The position numbers and the translations under genes are program-made. Below are positions 12,101 to 22,407 of a DNA stretch of 64,000 nucleotides, piece after piece. Source of the stretch: Archegozetes longisetosus (taxonomy: Eukaryota; Arthropoda; Arachnida; Sarcoptiformes; Trhypochthoniidae); NCBI GenBank assembly GCA_018873245.2, contig JAEMBT020000001.1, forward strand, positions 372,001-436,000, read 5' to 3'. Below the pieces are notes generated by a model. The model ran no database searches, was not told the DNA's origin, and was given only the letters and a program-made list of their open reading frames with translations. Position 1 is the stretch's first letter. The number at the start of each line of letters is the position of its first letter.

Positions 12101-15100
12101 AAAAACTCATTGTATCTAAAGGTTATACAGAAATACAAAAAAATTGTTTGCGTAAATGAGAATTTATTGTTGAGAAGTAAAGAGAGAACGTACTAAAAAT
12201 TTTCAATTAGGTTTTAGTTATTTTTTAGTTTGAAGTACACACTTTTCAAAAACATGCATCGAAACTAATATACGAATCTTGACATGAAGTCTGAATGAAA
12301 ACAGTTTTCTAAAATAACTTTTCGACTCATTCGAATTTTAATATTTCAGTTCTATGGTATACAGCAATCATTATTTTCATTTTTTAATTTAACGAAAAAT
12401 CCAAGAATTTGTTTTGATTACGGAGAAAGAGCTGATCAGTATCTCGATTTAATAATATTGATATATTTGAACTAAACAGTAACAAAGCCTAATATAGAAA
12501 ATTGCTCAAGTTTGCTATAAACATCTGAATGACAGAAATGAACAAAAGCCTTAAAATAATGACCTAACAATATGTATAAATATCCCTACAACTCAATTAA
12601 TCATAATTGAAAGTATTATAATCTGATAAGAAAAAGTGAAATTTCATTTTGACTCAATGTTTTTCGAACTTGTTAGAATAAAAAGTACAAGTCTTTTACT
12701 CATCACTATTACATCAAGCATTGATTGATTGCTTTCGCTGCTCAATCAACTTTTTAGAATAATGTGTTTCATGACCACTACCACTAAGAATCTTATTTTT
12801 AATCGATTCTCTTTTGCATTTATTGTTGAAACTATTCATTTTCAATTAATTGTTAACTAATTTTTTATTTATTTTAATAGTACTTTGATTGAAAAGTTTG
12901 ATAACATAATGATATGAATTTGAAGTTTGAATGTTTTGTTATATTTTTCACTCGTCAGTCTAATAATACCTTATCCTATATCGAAGTTTAAGAGTTGAAA
13001 AAAGGGAACCTTTCAACTTGTCAATTAATAAGTTGTTGTATGCATAAACAGTAAAAATTGTTTTATTATGTGTGCCCCTCATTGCTAAGGCTTTTCTTCA
13101 TTTCTCGCACTCATTTACAGTTAACGTTGAAAATGTTGTTCAGGTACTCAAAATAATTTTGGAAACTAATTAATATGAAATAATTTGAAACATGTTGCAT
13201 TCAATGACAAAGTGGTTGAGTGGTCATAATAATAAAGTTATGCACAAATCAAATAAAACTAAAAGGTTAGTACAGCGAATAGTGCCTTATTTTCAAGAAC
13301 AGCAGTTAATTCATTTCTGTTTACTTTTTTCTATGCAATTCAATTCATTTGATAGAAAAGTTCTATTTATAAAATTTTGTTCAAACTATCACAACCTAAG
13401 CCGATTCTTTAGGGCATATTTAAATGTTAAATATAAACAATGGCTTTCTGCGACCTGGGGCATCAATTAAAACAGGTATGTATTGAAAGATTAGAAAATC
13501 AAATTTGATTCATCCTTGAAAGACGAATTGCATACTAAAATGCCTAATACGACTGACTCGGTTCCGTCAGATTTTCGTTGAGCGCTTCAGCGAAAAATAT
13601 ATCACTACTTATTGGATGTAAAATATTCCTGTATTGAAATCAAGTTTCAGATGGCAAACGCATTACTTTATAAATCTTAATCTCATTTATAATCAGTGAA
13701 TAGCTCGAAGTGAGAGGCTCGAAGGTATTATCACGTTGAAGAATGGTCAAAGTGACAATCTTTGAGATATACAGCTAAAAGGTTATTGGATTTACAAAAG
13801 AATTGGATATTTGGAAACGTTGTGCATTATTCGTATAGGTATTTTCGATTGAAGCAAAAGTTTGAACAAACTTAACTTATAGAAACAAACTTGTATTAAG
13901 TTTATCGAACTTCAAACTTAATTTGAATTTGTGAACTAAGATCACTTAATAGATGTAAGTAACATACCTTTGATTCTTTCGTCACTACTAATTCGTTTGG
14001 TTTGACGCCACGTGCTATTATGAGAAAAAATCAAAGTTTTAGTGGTATTAACATTATATTTTCTATCATACAGGCATAAATTTAAGTTGCCAAAATCTGA
14101 GATGTATTGTATGTGTTGGTCTAATATACTCTACGAATATTATAGTATTACATATTTTAGTTAAGTGCTATCCAACTCATATAAGTAAAGTACAATATTA
14201 CAATAAATCAGTTTCTACTAAGAGATGGGAATTCGAGTCCCTTAAGTGAATTCATGTCTCTTTCAAGAGATGTTCGGAGAAATGTCAGTCAGAAAAAGAG
14301 TGTGTGAGAGTGAGAGAGAATCGTCTACATATAGATCAGGATAACGATGGTCTCAATATGACTCAAGAACATCAACAAAACAGTTATTCAGTCTTATTCA
14401 AGCGAAATACTTTTGAAAATTCTATGTTCAATACTAAATTTAAATGTTGACAAATGCTTTTGAATATATAAGCGAATGTCCATTAATATTTAGATGTTGA
14501 CAAATCAATTTTTAGGCGCATTTAAATTGTCAATAAAGAAGAGTCAAACTGACATTATCTCGTTGAAACATCTGGATAAATTTATAGTCAGTATCCCAAT
14601 GTTTGCGTAACCAACAACATTGAAATTTAGTTCAATTGGTGAATAAAAATTATTGTTATCTAATGTTCAATTATTTTCAAGTTAATGACTCTATAGTTAG
14701 TATATTAAAAATGTGATAATTTGATAAATATATTGGAAACTTATTGAAATATTTAGCAGCTGACCAATATCTGAGAACTGGAGCAAAATAGCTTCCGATA
14801 GCTACAAAACTAACTGTTTACGAGTTTGATGTATTTGAGGCTCAATATGATCTGCATAAATATATCAGAAGTATTCCATAACAACTGATTCAACAAGCTT
14901 TTCAAATCGAGAATTTTCGTAAAATTCTATGAGATGGATGTGATATTTGCAAAATTCAATACTTAATGACTGATTTGAAAAGCTTTACTCAAACCTGAAA
15001 GGCTCTGATTTACGTTTTCATACCCTATATAATTACTGACATAAGTAATGATTACACGAAAAATTCATCTGATTTTAATAACCAGTTTATATGAAGCAAC

Positions 15101-16844
15101 TTTTGAATGACACATACATTTCAATAGAATACAAGCACACTATTCTTACAAGTAGACGAATCTTTATTACTAATTATTCCGAGATTCAATAGCAAAATAT
15201 TATGCAATAACATGAAACACTCTCCATGTCAGATACAGGAATTATGCAGAAGTGCAAAATTTCTAATAACTGAACATAATTCAGGAAAATTGAAGTTCTA
15301 TTTTAATCTTCAATTTATATGAATACTGGTAAGTGTTTTGGCTTGCGTCAAGCTTATAGAATTCTCCGTTTTTACTTATAGTTTCAATTTTCAACAATAA
15401 TACTACAAAATTTCAGGATATGATGATTGCGTTAAATTATTAGTTAATCCACTTCTAAACAAGTAATAATTTGAATGCTTCAACGTAATTAAATTGAAGT
15501 ATTGGGCGAAGGCGTGACGGAACTGCACAGTCAAAGTATTCACTCAATCGGGTTATCATTTCTTTTTATGCTTTTCATATATTTTAGATAATTCAATAAA
15601 AGTGTACATTTCTCAATTGAATCGAATTGAGCGTCAAGTTTTTAAATTAAGAATCCATATAAGCGGATTCGAATAAAAATTCACGTCGAAAACAAGTTTG
15701 TCATAAATTTTTGCACTTGAATGCAGCCAAACTTTGAACACCTTTATTCAACTTGATACTTTGGCTCGAACACCAGTGCTCATATGTGATGCAGTGTCCA
15801 TTCATTTGATGTGCTAATCATGATTTTTCAAAATACTCGTAGGAAATAGAAAGATTAAAACTCTTTCTAATTTTAGAACAGCGAAACTTTACAAGTGATA
15901 TATTTATAGACTCAGGTATCTTTTCAATAGAAATCCAAAAACAGACTTTAATTGGAAAATTCTGCTGAATTCAAGTCTTTCTTTTTTATATACACTTATA
16001 TAAATGGTTGATATTATTTTTTCCCATATGTAATATTCCAAGAATAGAATGAAAATGCTTTGTGAAGTGTATGTCAAGTACTGAACATAATGTTGATCCA
16101 AGGAATTATTGTTAATAATTTATAAAAATAATCTTGACGCAACTCTAATTCCACCTCAAAGCCAAGTTTATTTCAACAAGTAATACGTATTTTGCAACTT
16201 TTGTAGGCGTTATAGAGTAAATATAAAACACTTACCTATCAATGAACACGACTCTATCAAATGGTAATGTGCTAATTGAATCTGAAGTACTGTTTTCATG
16301 ATCAATACTATCAAAGAATCCTGTTAAGCTCTTGGCATTAGGTCCGGGAAACACCAGAATAACCTTTATATTTTAGATTAAAAAGTAATATAGCAATGAT
16401 TGCGTAACTGGGGGATTACAGCAAAATAATTGTTCGGTAAAGACTTACTTTTTCATTAGTCCAGTCAGGGATTTCAGGATAAGCATAAATATTGACATCT
16501 TTGGGAGCAATAATAGCCGCATGAGAACTAGTACTCTTGCCATCAACCTCTTGAACGTGTTTTATAATATCTACTCTAACTGGTAATCTCACGAATGGTA
16601 TCTGAGATTTAATACAATTCATTGGTACATAACAAGTATAGCAATAATATTTACGAGACTTATGGCATCGCTCGCATAAAATTCTTTCATCAATTAAATC
16701 GAGCACTTCTGTTGAGTTGATACGAAATTTGCCCATTGGATCAGCTTCTTCTCTGTTTGTCCATAAGCTACTGTTTCTTATTAATGGTTCTCTTCTCTTC
16801 TTTTTATCATTTTGTTGTTTTTCAGATGTATTTGATTTATCCAT
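5908..16844 (-). CDS. DTWD1: DTWD1, tRNA-uridine aminocarboxypropyltransferase (whole gene, 4 coding exons)
   Basis: Joined exons 16449-16844, 16236-16363, 13968-14014 and 5908-6149 give 270 codons plus stop, with every junction GT-AG and in phase. The family transfers the 3-amino-3-carboxypropyl group of SAM to uridine in the D-loop of tRNAs (acp3U). Seen here: a Cys cluster CERC...CYTC at residues about 57-71, QIPFVRLPVRVDIIKH, VILVFPGP, the signature DSTW at 174-177, and the C-terminal block FWRHQ...LSTIEAIYYFFVD...YDNLLFFF. This order matches animal DTWD1, which is about 300 aa. The start is the ATG at 16842-16844; the open frame runs a little further upstream only through non-ATG codons. 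Human DTWD1 has a longer linker after FPGP, so this copy is slightly short. Identity is firm; the untranslated ends are unknown. Confidence 0.93.
8789..9187. mobile_element. Decayed non-autonomous hAT-like element in a DTWD1 intron
   Basis: The left end reads CAGCAGTTCCTAAATTTGTG followed by CTTTGCGACTCGC. The right end, on the minus strand, reads CACATGTTGTCAAATAGTG followed by GGTCGCGACCC. Both resemble hAT termini of the CAGnGGTTCnCAAA...GGTCGCGACCC type, and the two ends align with each other. The right end includes the 14-bp palindrome TGGGTCGCGACCCA at 9157-9170. No clear 8-bp duplication survives, so the exact ends are uncertain. Confidence 0.4.
10085..10140. repeat. CA/TA-rich simple repeat
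   Basis: Imperfect run of ACATAC, ACACAC and ACGCAC units within the DTWD1 intron. Confidence 0.6.
11481..12010. mobile_element. Inverted-repeat (MITE-like) element in a DTWD1 intron
   Basis: The left arm (about 11481-11635) and right arm (about 11805-11964) are diverged inverted copies. Shared blocks include GAGATATAGCATAA and ATCACAAAC on the left, with TTATGCTATATCTC and GTTTGTGAT on the right. The centre holds TTAGG/CCTAA-like runs. No transposase is visible. The right end carries the 46-bp tandem duplication described separately. Confidence 0.5.
11919..12010. repeat. Exact tandem duplication, 2 x 46 bp
   Basis: Two identical copies (11919-11964 and 11965-12010) beginning GTCACCCCGTCCTGATTGGG and ending GGAAATTTACTC. 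The lack of any difference against a diverged background points to a recent duplication, or to an assembly artefact. Confidence 0.9.
13968..14014 (-). CDS. DTWD1: DTWD1 exon 3, 47 bp, carries the TW of the DTW motif
   Basis: Too short for ordinary ORF detection. Acceptor ...TTTTTTCTCATAATAG, donor G|GTATGT; 1+45+1 bp, so it enters in phase 2 and leaves in phase 1. Encodes (S)TWRQTKRISSDERIK(D), matching the conserved DTWD1 segment STWxQT..I..DERL. Without it the enzyme would lack its signature and the frame would not close. It sits alone between a 2.2-kb and a 7.8-kb intron. Confidence 0.9.
14015..16235 (-). other. DTWD1 intron 2 (2.2 kb)
   Basis: AT-rich spacer between the FPGP exon and the 47-bp exon. 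I see no repeat with recognisable ends and no coding segment. Confidence 0.8.
16236..16363 (-). CDS. DTWD1: DTWD1 exon 2 (FPGP to DS of DSTW)
   Basis: 128 bp after an 85-bp intron (16364-16448). Encodes VILVFPGP...LPFDRVVFID and ends GAT AG with donor GTAAGT, phase 2. The split Ser codon is completed by the C that opens exon 3, so the catalytic DSTW spans the junction. The acidic/Ser-rich middle (SIDHENSTSDSIS) corresponds to the variable insert of the family. Confidence 0.92.
16449..16844 (-). CDS. DTWD1: DTWD1 exon 1 (start codon, zinc-ribbon-like Cys cluster)
   Basis: Encodes residues 1-132. A Lys/Arg-rich N-terminus (KKKRREP) is followed by LCERCHKSRKYYCYTCYVP, a four-Cys cluster characteristic of DTW proteins, then PVRVDIIKH, DGKSTSSHA and NIYAYPEIPDW. 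It ends AAT GAA AAA with donor GTAAGT at 16448-16443, phase 0. The next exon begins GTT ATT CTG, restoring EKVILVFPGP. Confidence 0.92.
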
Positions 16845-18241
16845 TTCGAAATTTTTGTATTGAAGATAAGTCAATCTTACAGATTATGAATACCGCGCAA
16901 TTATCTAATTTAAAGAAAACAATTTTAAAAACAAATTCGAATAAAATGTCACAGCTATCAAATTAGCTATAGATGACTATTCCTTAGAGAATTGCACATA
17001 TTTTCAATAAATTTTGCTTCAAATATAAAGTGTTTTGCATCCATAGATTGAATGAGGCATAAAAACATTTTAATTGTTTTGTCGCTTTTCTTTAACATCC
17101 TGTTCGAAATATCAGGATTAATCTTTTCAGAAAGAAGTTTTCACTTCTCGTGGGTATGTTATAAGTGCAAAACCTTATTTTAATCATTAAGACTCATTAA
17201 ATGTGATTGAGTTTAATTGATAGCTAAAACTTTATTAGTAGAAAGTTTACGAACATTTGAGCATTTTAATCATTTCATTTATATAAATGACTGTTTCGGA
17301 TAACCCAAACAAAACAGTTATACGATTATGTGCCAACATTAATTAAAATTGAATTTTGTATTAGCAACACAGTTAGAAGTCGACGAAAACTATTCGAAGC
17401 TACACATCCACATTATATCGGCATCTGTTTGTCCGACACTCAAAACTCGGCTCAACGATTGTACTAACGAAGCAGTGGTTCGTTAGATTCAGTTCGACTC
17501 GAGGATTACAGATATAATTGAAAGTTAGGCACCGACTGTTTCGGCACATCAAAATCTTAGAGCGGACCATCACACGTGTGACTAGTTTTAACGCAATTAC
17601 TTAAAAGACTAAATATTTTTAAGACTAATATGTTTGACGATTTATTAGAAAAACTATCAATCAAATAACTATCAAATTATTGAGAAATAATCGACAAATA
17701 TTGCCAATTCATTGAAAACAAGAGTTCAATTAATTGAAATTTGCGTTCAAAACAAAAATTGATAGCTTTTTAAATGTACATAGACTAATTTAAAGCAAAT
17801 TGTTATGTGTTCTACAATTCTATTAATAAACTAATGTTTTATAAATTGTAATTACATTCAAATTTATGTTTAATATGGCCCTGTCTTCAAATTGAGTTCA
17901 AATTTGGACTTATGTTCACCTAAAACATTATTGAATTGATAAACATTCGAGAAGTTATTTTGACTCTAACTTTGATCTAATATTCGGCACCTGAACAAAA
18001 ACATGCAATTTAACCAATAACTACAATTCATATTAAATACCTCATAATTAATGCATTTGTTGTTATATATTGTATTAACTATAAATAATTAAATGTGATT
18101 CACAACTATTCAAACAAAATGGAACAAATTTTAAAAATATTTGATTCGTTAAAACACGTTTGGAGCGTTCATATCATTCAGTCTTGTCGGCAATGCATTG
18201 CATAATAATAAGCATTACTATCAAACATATGGTGACATCTA
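16845..18241. other. Region 5' of DTWD1, before the transposon cluster
   Basis: No coding exon seen. The DTWD1 promoter and 5' UTR should lie just above 16845. A patch at about 17380-17590 is noticeably less AT-rich than its surroundings and includes the palindrome TCACACGTGTGA, which contains the E-box CACGTG. I could not assign a TATA box or start site. Confidence 0.4.
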
Positions 18242-18309
18242 TAGAGTGTTAAATTTGATCACAATCATTTTGAACATTTACAACTTTGCAATTGATTCAC
18301 ATATATTAA

Positions 18310-18317
18310 TGTATGAT
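18310..18317 (+). repeat. Target-site duplication, left copy
   Basis: TGTATGAT, identical to the copy at 18936-18943 on the other side of the hAT element. Confidence 0.92.
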
Positions 18318-18935
18318 CAGGGCAAGTATTTATCGGCAAATCCCAATAGTTCTCCCTAAAGTTATTCGGGAATTTTATATTAAAGTATTTGTAGTCACTC
18401 CAGGCTTCTATAAAAATAGTCTGAAAGTTCCGATTTTCCCGATTTTAAGCTTCTCGTGAGTTTCTCCCGATTTAGAACGTTTTGTTTAAAATGTGAAATT
18501 TTTAAAAGTTTATCTTATTTTGCCTTAAAAATATAACGAAAATATTAAAAAATCGATCAAAACTGTAATCGAAAACTCATTATCTTGATAAAGCTTTTAA
18601 AAAACGTTTTGTGAAAACAATAATTACGAGCATCGTTTGAACAGAGAATATGCGCCTTTGGTGTCCGTAGATGTCGAGCGCTCTTTCACTGTGTATAAAA
18701 ATCTTTTGACAGAAGATCGACAGTGTTTTTCGCCTGAAAACCTGGGGATCAATCTAATTATACAGTACAATAAATTTTTGAAGAAAGAAAAAAACTGTTT
18801 TTCATTGTATTATGATTGAAAATGAAGTTTTTTAAACTAACGATTTTTGCTTTTTAAGTCCCGATTTCGGTTCTTTTAAGCTCCCGATTCCCGACCGATT
18901 CGATCACTTTAAACTCCCGAAAAATACTTGCCCTG
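18318..18935 (+). mobile_element. Deleted hAT element nested in the mariner copy
   Basis: The ends match over 18 of 19 positions: CAGGGCAAGTATTTATCGG at 18318, and CAGGGCAAGTATTTTTCGG on the minus strand from 18935. Perfect 8-bp target duplications TGTATGAT lie at 18310-18317 and 18936-18943, diagnostic of hAT insertion. At 618 bp it keeps only the 3' part of a transposase gene, so it is a non-autonomous deletion derivative. It interrupts the region between the mariner left end and its ORF, so it arrived later. Confidence 0.92.
18637..18819 (+). pseudogene. hAT transposase C-terminal (dimerisation) fragment
   Basis: An open frame of about 60 codons ending TGA reads EYAPLVSVDVERSFTVYKN, then LLTEDRQCFSPENL. 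This is the conserved C-terminal block APxxSVDVERSFSxYK...DRRxxxxxENL of a hAT lineage. The DNA-binding and catalytic parts are absent. It still reads open, which fits an insertion not long dead. Confidence 0.8.
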
Positions 18936-18943
18936 TGTATGAT
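18936..18943 (+). repeat. Target-site duplication, right copy
   Basis: TGTATGAT, identical to the copy at 18310-18317. Confidence 0.92.
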
Positions 18944-19079
18944 ACATCAAATTAAAGCTAAAGTATAGAATTTTACGCGTATATAAACGAATTGTCATTG
19001 TGAGGATTGATTGAGTAGTCAAGTTAATGTAAAAACCGATAGTTTACTCAAACGGAGAGCGACTATTTATTGTAATAAG

Positions 19080-20140
19080 TTATCAAATTAATAAATCTGC
19101 TATTCTAATGAGTTTAGCATTCACAAAAAGTTTAAAGAGAAAGAAATTGCCACAAATGACACCATTCATCGAATTGATAATAATTTGCTCACACGTTATA
19201 TAGTTGACGACTTGAGAAAAGGCCATATGGTTCGTAACAAAACAATTTTGACTGCTCAAAACATCGGAAAAGTTAAGAAACTCTACAAGAATAAACAGGG
19301 TATTTCTTTAAGAAGAGCAGAGTCGTAATTGAGAGCGAAACAGGTCAATATTTCTTATGGTTCTGTGAGAAGCGCTCTCAAAGTTCTTAAGTTTCACTCG
19401 TACACAATTGTATTGAAATTTGATTTAAAGCCTATTGATTATAAACCTCGAATTGAGTTTTACAAATAGATATTATCTAAAATGAATGATAATGACGACA
19501 TTTTAATAGTCTTTTGAAGTGAGATGAGGTGACTTTTTGTATTGATGGTAGCGTCAACCGATGGGATTGTGTCTGCATTGGTGTAAAGAAATTTCGAAAA
19601 TTTTCCACAAAAATAACAAACAATAAGTGAGAAAGTAATCGTCTGGGCGTGTGTTTTTATTCATGAGGTTATTGGACTCTATTTCTATCCTCCAAAGACT
19701 AGAGTTAATGAACATTTTTTAATGCTGATAACTGTTAGGAATCATTTTATGACCAATTAGAACAGAAAAAGAACAAGAAGAACAGAAGAATATCAGTAAT
19801 TTGTGGTTCCAGCATCGCAAAGTCAGGCCCCATATTACAGTTAAAGTTCAAAATTCATTGAAACAAAAATTTAAAAATCGATTCATTAGTGCCGATGGAA
19901 CCGTTTGATGGCCTGCCCGGTCACCTGATTTAACCAGCCTTGATTTCTTTCTCTGAGGATACTTAAAAAAAGATGAAGTTTATGCAGGTCAAATTACAAA
20001 CCTTAATTGGCTACAACAATATATCCGAGTTGAGATTGATCAAATGAATGAAAATCCAACTTTATTACAAAATTGTTAGCAGTGTTTGCAATCGAATTTA
20101 CTTATTATCGAATAAATGGTGAATATCTGAATATACAGCT
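19080..20140 (+). pseudogene. Degraded mariner-like transposase
   Basis: Conceptual reading across frames gives recognisable blocks: QGISLRRAES and SYGSVRSALKVL (helix-turn-helix region), DDILIVF.SE (first catalytic Asp region), SVNRWDC, KVIVWACVF, LWFQH.KVRPHI, WPARSPDLTSLDFFL.GYLK and DEVYA, all in the expected order. Many in-frame stops and several frameshifts interrupt it, so no protein can be made. The C-terminal block is the best preserved. Confidence 0.85.
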
Positions 20141-20236
20141 GAAATTGTTTTGTTTAGCTTTAATTTGATGTATATCTTAATAAATAACAAAGTTAAAAAA
20201 ACGTTCGAAATAATTGCAATCAAATTTAACACTCTA

Positions 20237-22407
20237 TATTTTATTATCTAATTAATAAACGGTTTGTGTCTCAGAAGAGAAAACTTTTAATCTTATTAGT
20301 GAATCATTGTTGCAATTTGTAAAACAATGGAAAGGTTGTGTTCTTATTTAGCTCAATATATATGAAATAAATAAATTTAAAATACCATTACTCGGTTCAT
20401 ATGTGCTGGTACGGTACACTAGACCCCGACTATCACACCAATCTTAAGAACTAGTGGCCAAACACACAGAATTTGCAATGAGACTCAAGAATCATTTTTG
20501 AGATTCGTTTTGGTTAAGTATATACTTTTGGCACTAAAACTTATTATATAGTAGTTTTAAACTTGAATCACAGTCTATTTCTGCTTTATTTTGTATGAAC
20601 TATAATCATAATGAAAGGAGAAATTAACAAAATTGCGTATTCGAAAATATACAACTTTTGCGTTAGCTACAAGTCTGAATCGAGTGCCCAAAGAACCAGA
20701 AGATTCCTACTGACTTAGCCACTAATTGCAGCAGGCTCTCATTCAGACTATTCCTGTGAGCTTTATAACGTGAAACAAGGCGAATTGCGGCAAACATCGT
20801 TTAGCAAAACTCTAACATTAATAAGTTCTTAAGCATTCTTACAATTTCTGCTTTGTTAGACTGAACGCACCACTGATTCTAACTAGTCTCGAGTCGTATG
20901 TTTAACGTATTTGAAATTAACAAAATAATACTAATACAGATAACTTTTAAAAATGCAAATTGTTTATTTTTGTGTTTAGAATAAGATACTTAATTTAATA
21001 AGAGTATGAATAGTATTGATGAAATGCGTTCACTAAAAGGTGCTAATCAGAACTTGTGATAGAGGCCAAAATCACTATTTGGTCACATAGATTAAATAAG
21101 TTGTTAAAATCGAAAATTTTCGTTACACAAAACATAGCAAAAAGTAAGCAAATCAATACAAGACAGAATTCATTTTAATCATTTAATCAGAAGTCTTAAT
21201 GAACCTATTTCTTAAAAAATTGAACAAAAAAGTTAATTTCAAACTACAATTAATAACATTTTTCTTTAATTATATCAATGGAAAGTTTAATTTAAAAGGC
21301 ATTTCAGGTCATTATATTATAAGTAATTAGTCATTTTTATATAATGTGTATCTTTTATTTTTAAACTTCATAATCAATATGACTTAGAGCACAAATTATG
21401 GTTCTATTGTTGTTAAAATGTTGAAGTTGGGAACTTTTTCACTTAAAACTCAATCAAAGAGTTCGTATTATGATTTAATGTAATAAAACGCTTTATGTGC
21501 GCTATTATTGGTAAATAAATCAATTATTCATTAATAATCCCTATTGTATGAGATCAATCTTTGAAAATAAATAAAGTTTTATCCAACAATGATAATGAAT
21601 TAAGAATTAAAACTGATAACAAGTCGTATTAGTTATTTTCGATTCAGTAAATAATCACTTAATGCTAATGTCGCGCACCTGCCAGTGTCAGCACATATTT
21701 CTCATTTTATCACAGTTTTTAATTTAACAATTCTTCAAACACCAAAAGTTGTCAATTTTCTTCTTCATTGTTTAATTGTCAACAAAACCAAAGGCAATAA
21801 TAGGATTGTTCATCAATAAAATGAGCGAAAAGTATAAAAATGTCACAGCTTTACATATTTGAAAAATATTGTGTGATTTCCTCGTTATAGATCATGTTTT
21901 CACGTAGAAAACAATTCACTTTGATATGGATATTATGTTTTGATCTTTAGTGTAGTGTAACAATGAAAAGGGTATCAATTTTGAAGCCGTTCGATAACTT
22001 ATTGATTCCAACCATATAGACAACGATTGAAAGCAAAATCTTTTGAAATGTTTTGAAAACTTGAGAAACAGAAACACTCGAAATGATCTGGATTGTTTAG
22101 ATATGAGTAGTCGATGAACAAAATCTTTTGGTTGAAGTACAAATTATTGATTATTTGATTGATTCATGTTTCGCTAAATTACGCTTATTTTGCCGACAAC
22201 TCCATTGGAGTTAGAAGTTTCAAATTCAATTATAGTTTCCGTTTGCTTGAATTACAAGTCTTATAAATAAAATTGTTTAAAACCAGTTAATGAGTTATAT
22301 TGAAAATCATTTAATTAATAATCTATTTTATGCTAGAACTGACTCAATGACTTATTTAAAAATTAGTTATTTTGTCTTAAGTTCAAGTATTGGATATTAA
22401 TTATTAG
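20237..22407. other. Spacer between the transposon cluster and the KCNQ stop codon
   Basis: No gene recognised. It should hold the KCNQ 3' UTR. ATTAAA on the minus strand at 22310-22315 lies 93 bp past the stop and could be a weak polyadenylation signal. About 20390-20470 and 20690-20900 are less AT-rich than the rest but show no coding or RNA structure I can support. Confidence 0.5.

Larger units (their letters stand above)
6150..13967 (-). other. DTWD1 intron 3 (7.8 kb)
   Basis: No exon of DTWD1 is missing, because phases and conserved blocks close without it. It contains a decayed hAT-like element (8789-9187), an inverted-repeat element with a 46-bp tandem duplication (about 11481-12010), a CA/TA-rich stretch (about 10085-10140) and AT-rich sequence. 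Open frames here of up to 92 codons on either strand show no recognisable domain. Confidence 0.8.
18242..20236 (+). mobile_element. Dead mariner-like (Tc1/mariner superfamily) transposon
   Basis: Inverted ends of about 34 bp: left TATAGAGTGTTAAATTTGAT (18240 on) and the same read on the minus strand from 20238, with a few mismatches further in. Both are flanked by TA, the target of this superfamily. Removing the nested hAT element and its 8-bp duplication leaves about 1.37 kb, a normal mariner size. It carries the degraded transposase described below. A stranded, inactive copy. Confidence 0.85.

Noticed and set aside
13192-13470. 92-codon plus-strand open frame in the DTWD1 intron.
   Set aside because: No domain, repetitive or splice support; random frames of this size are expected over 64 kb.
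17471-20875. CAGTGGTTCGTT at 17471 and its near inverse (AACGCACCACTG) near 20875, as ends of a larger element enclosing the mariner/hAT cluster.
   Set aside because: Similarity stops after about a dozen bases and the flanks share no target duplication; likely chance.
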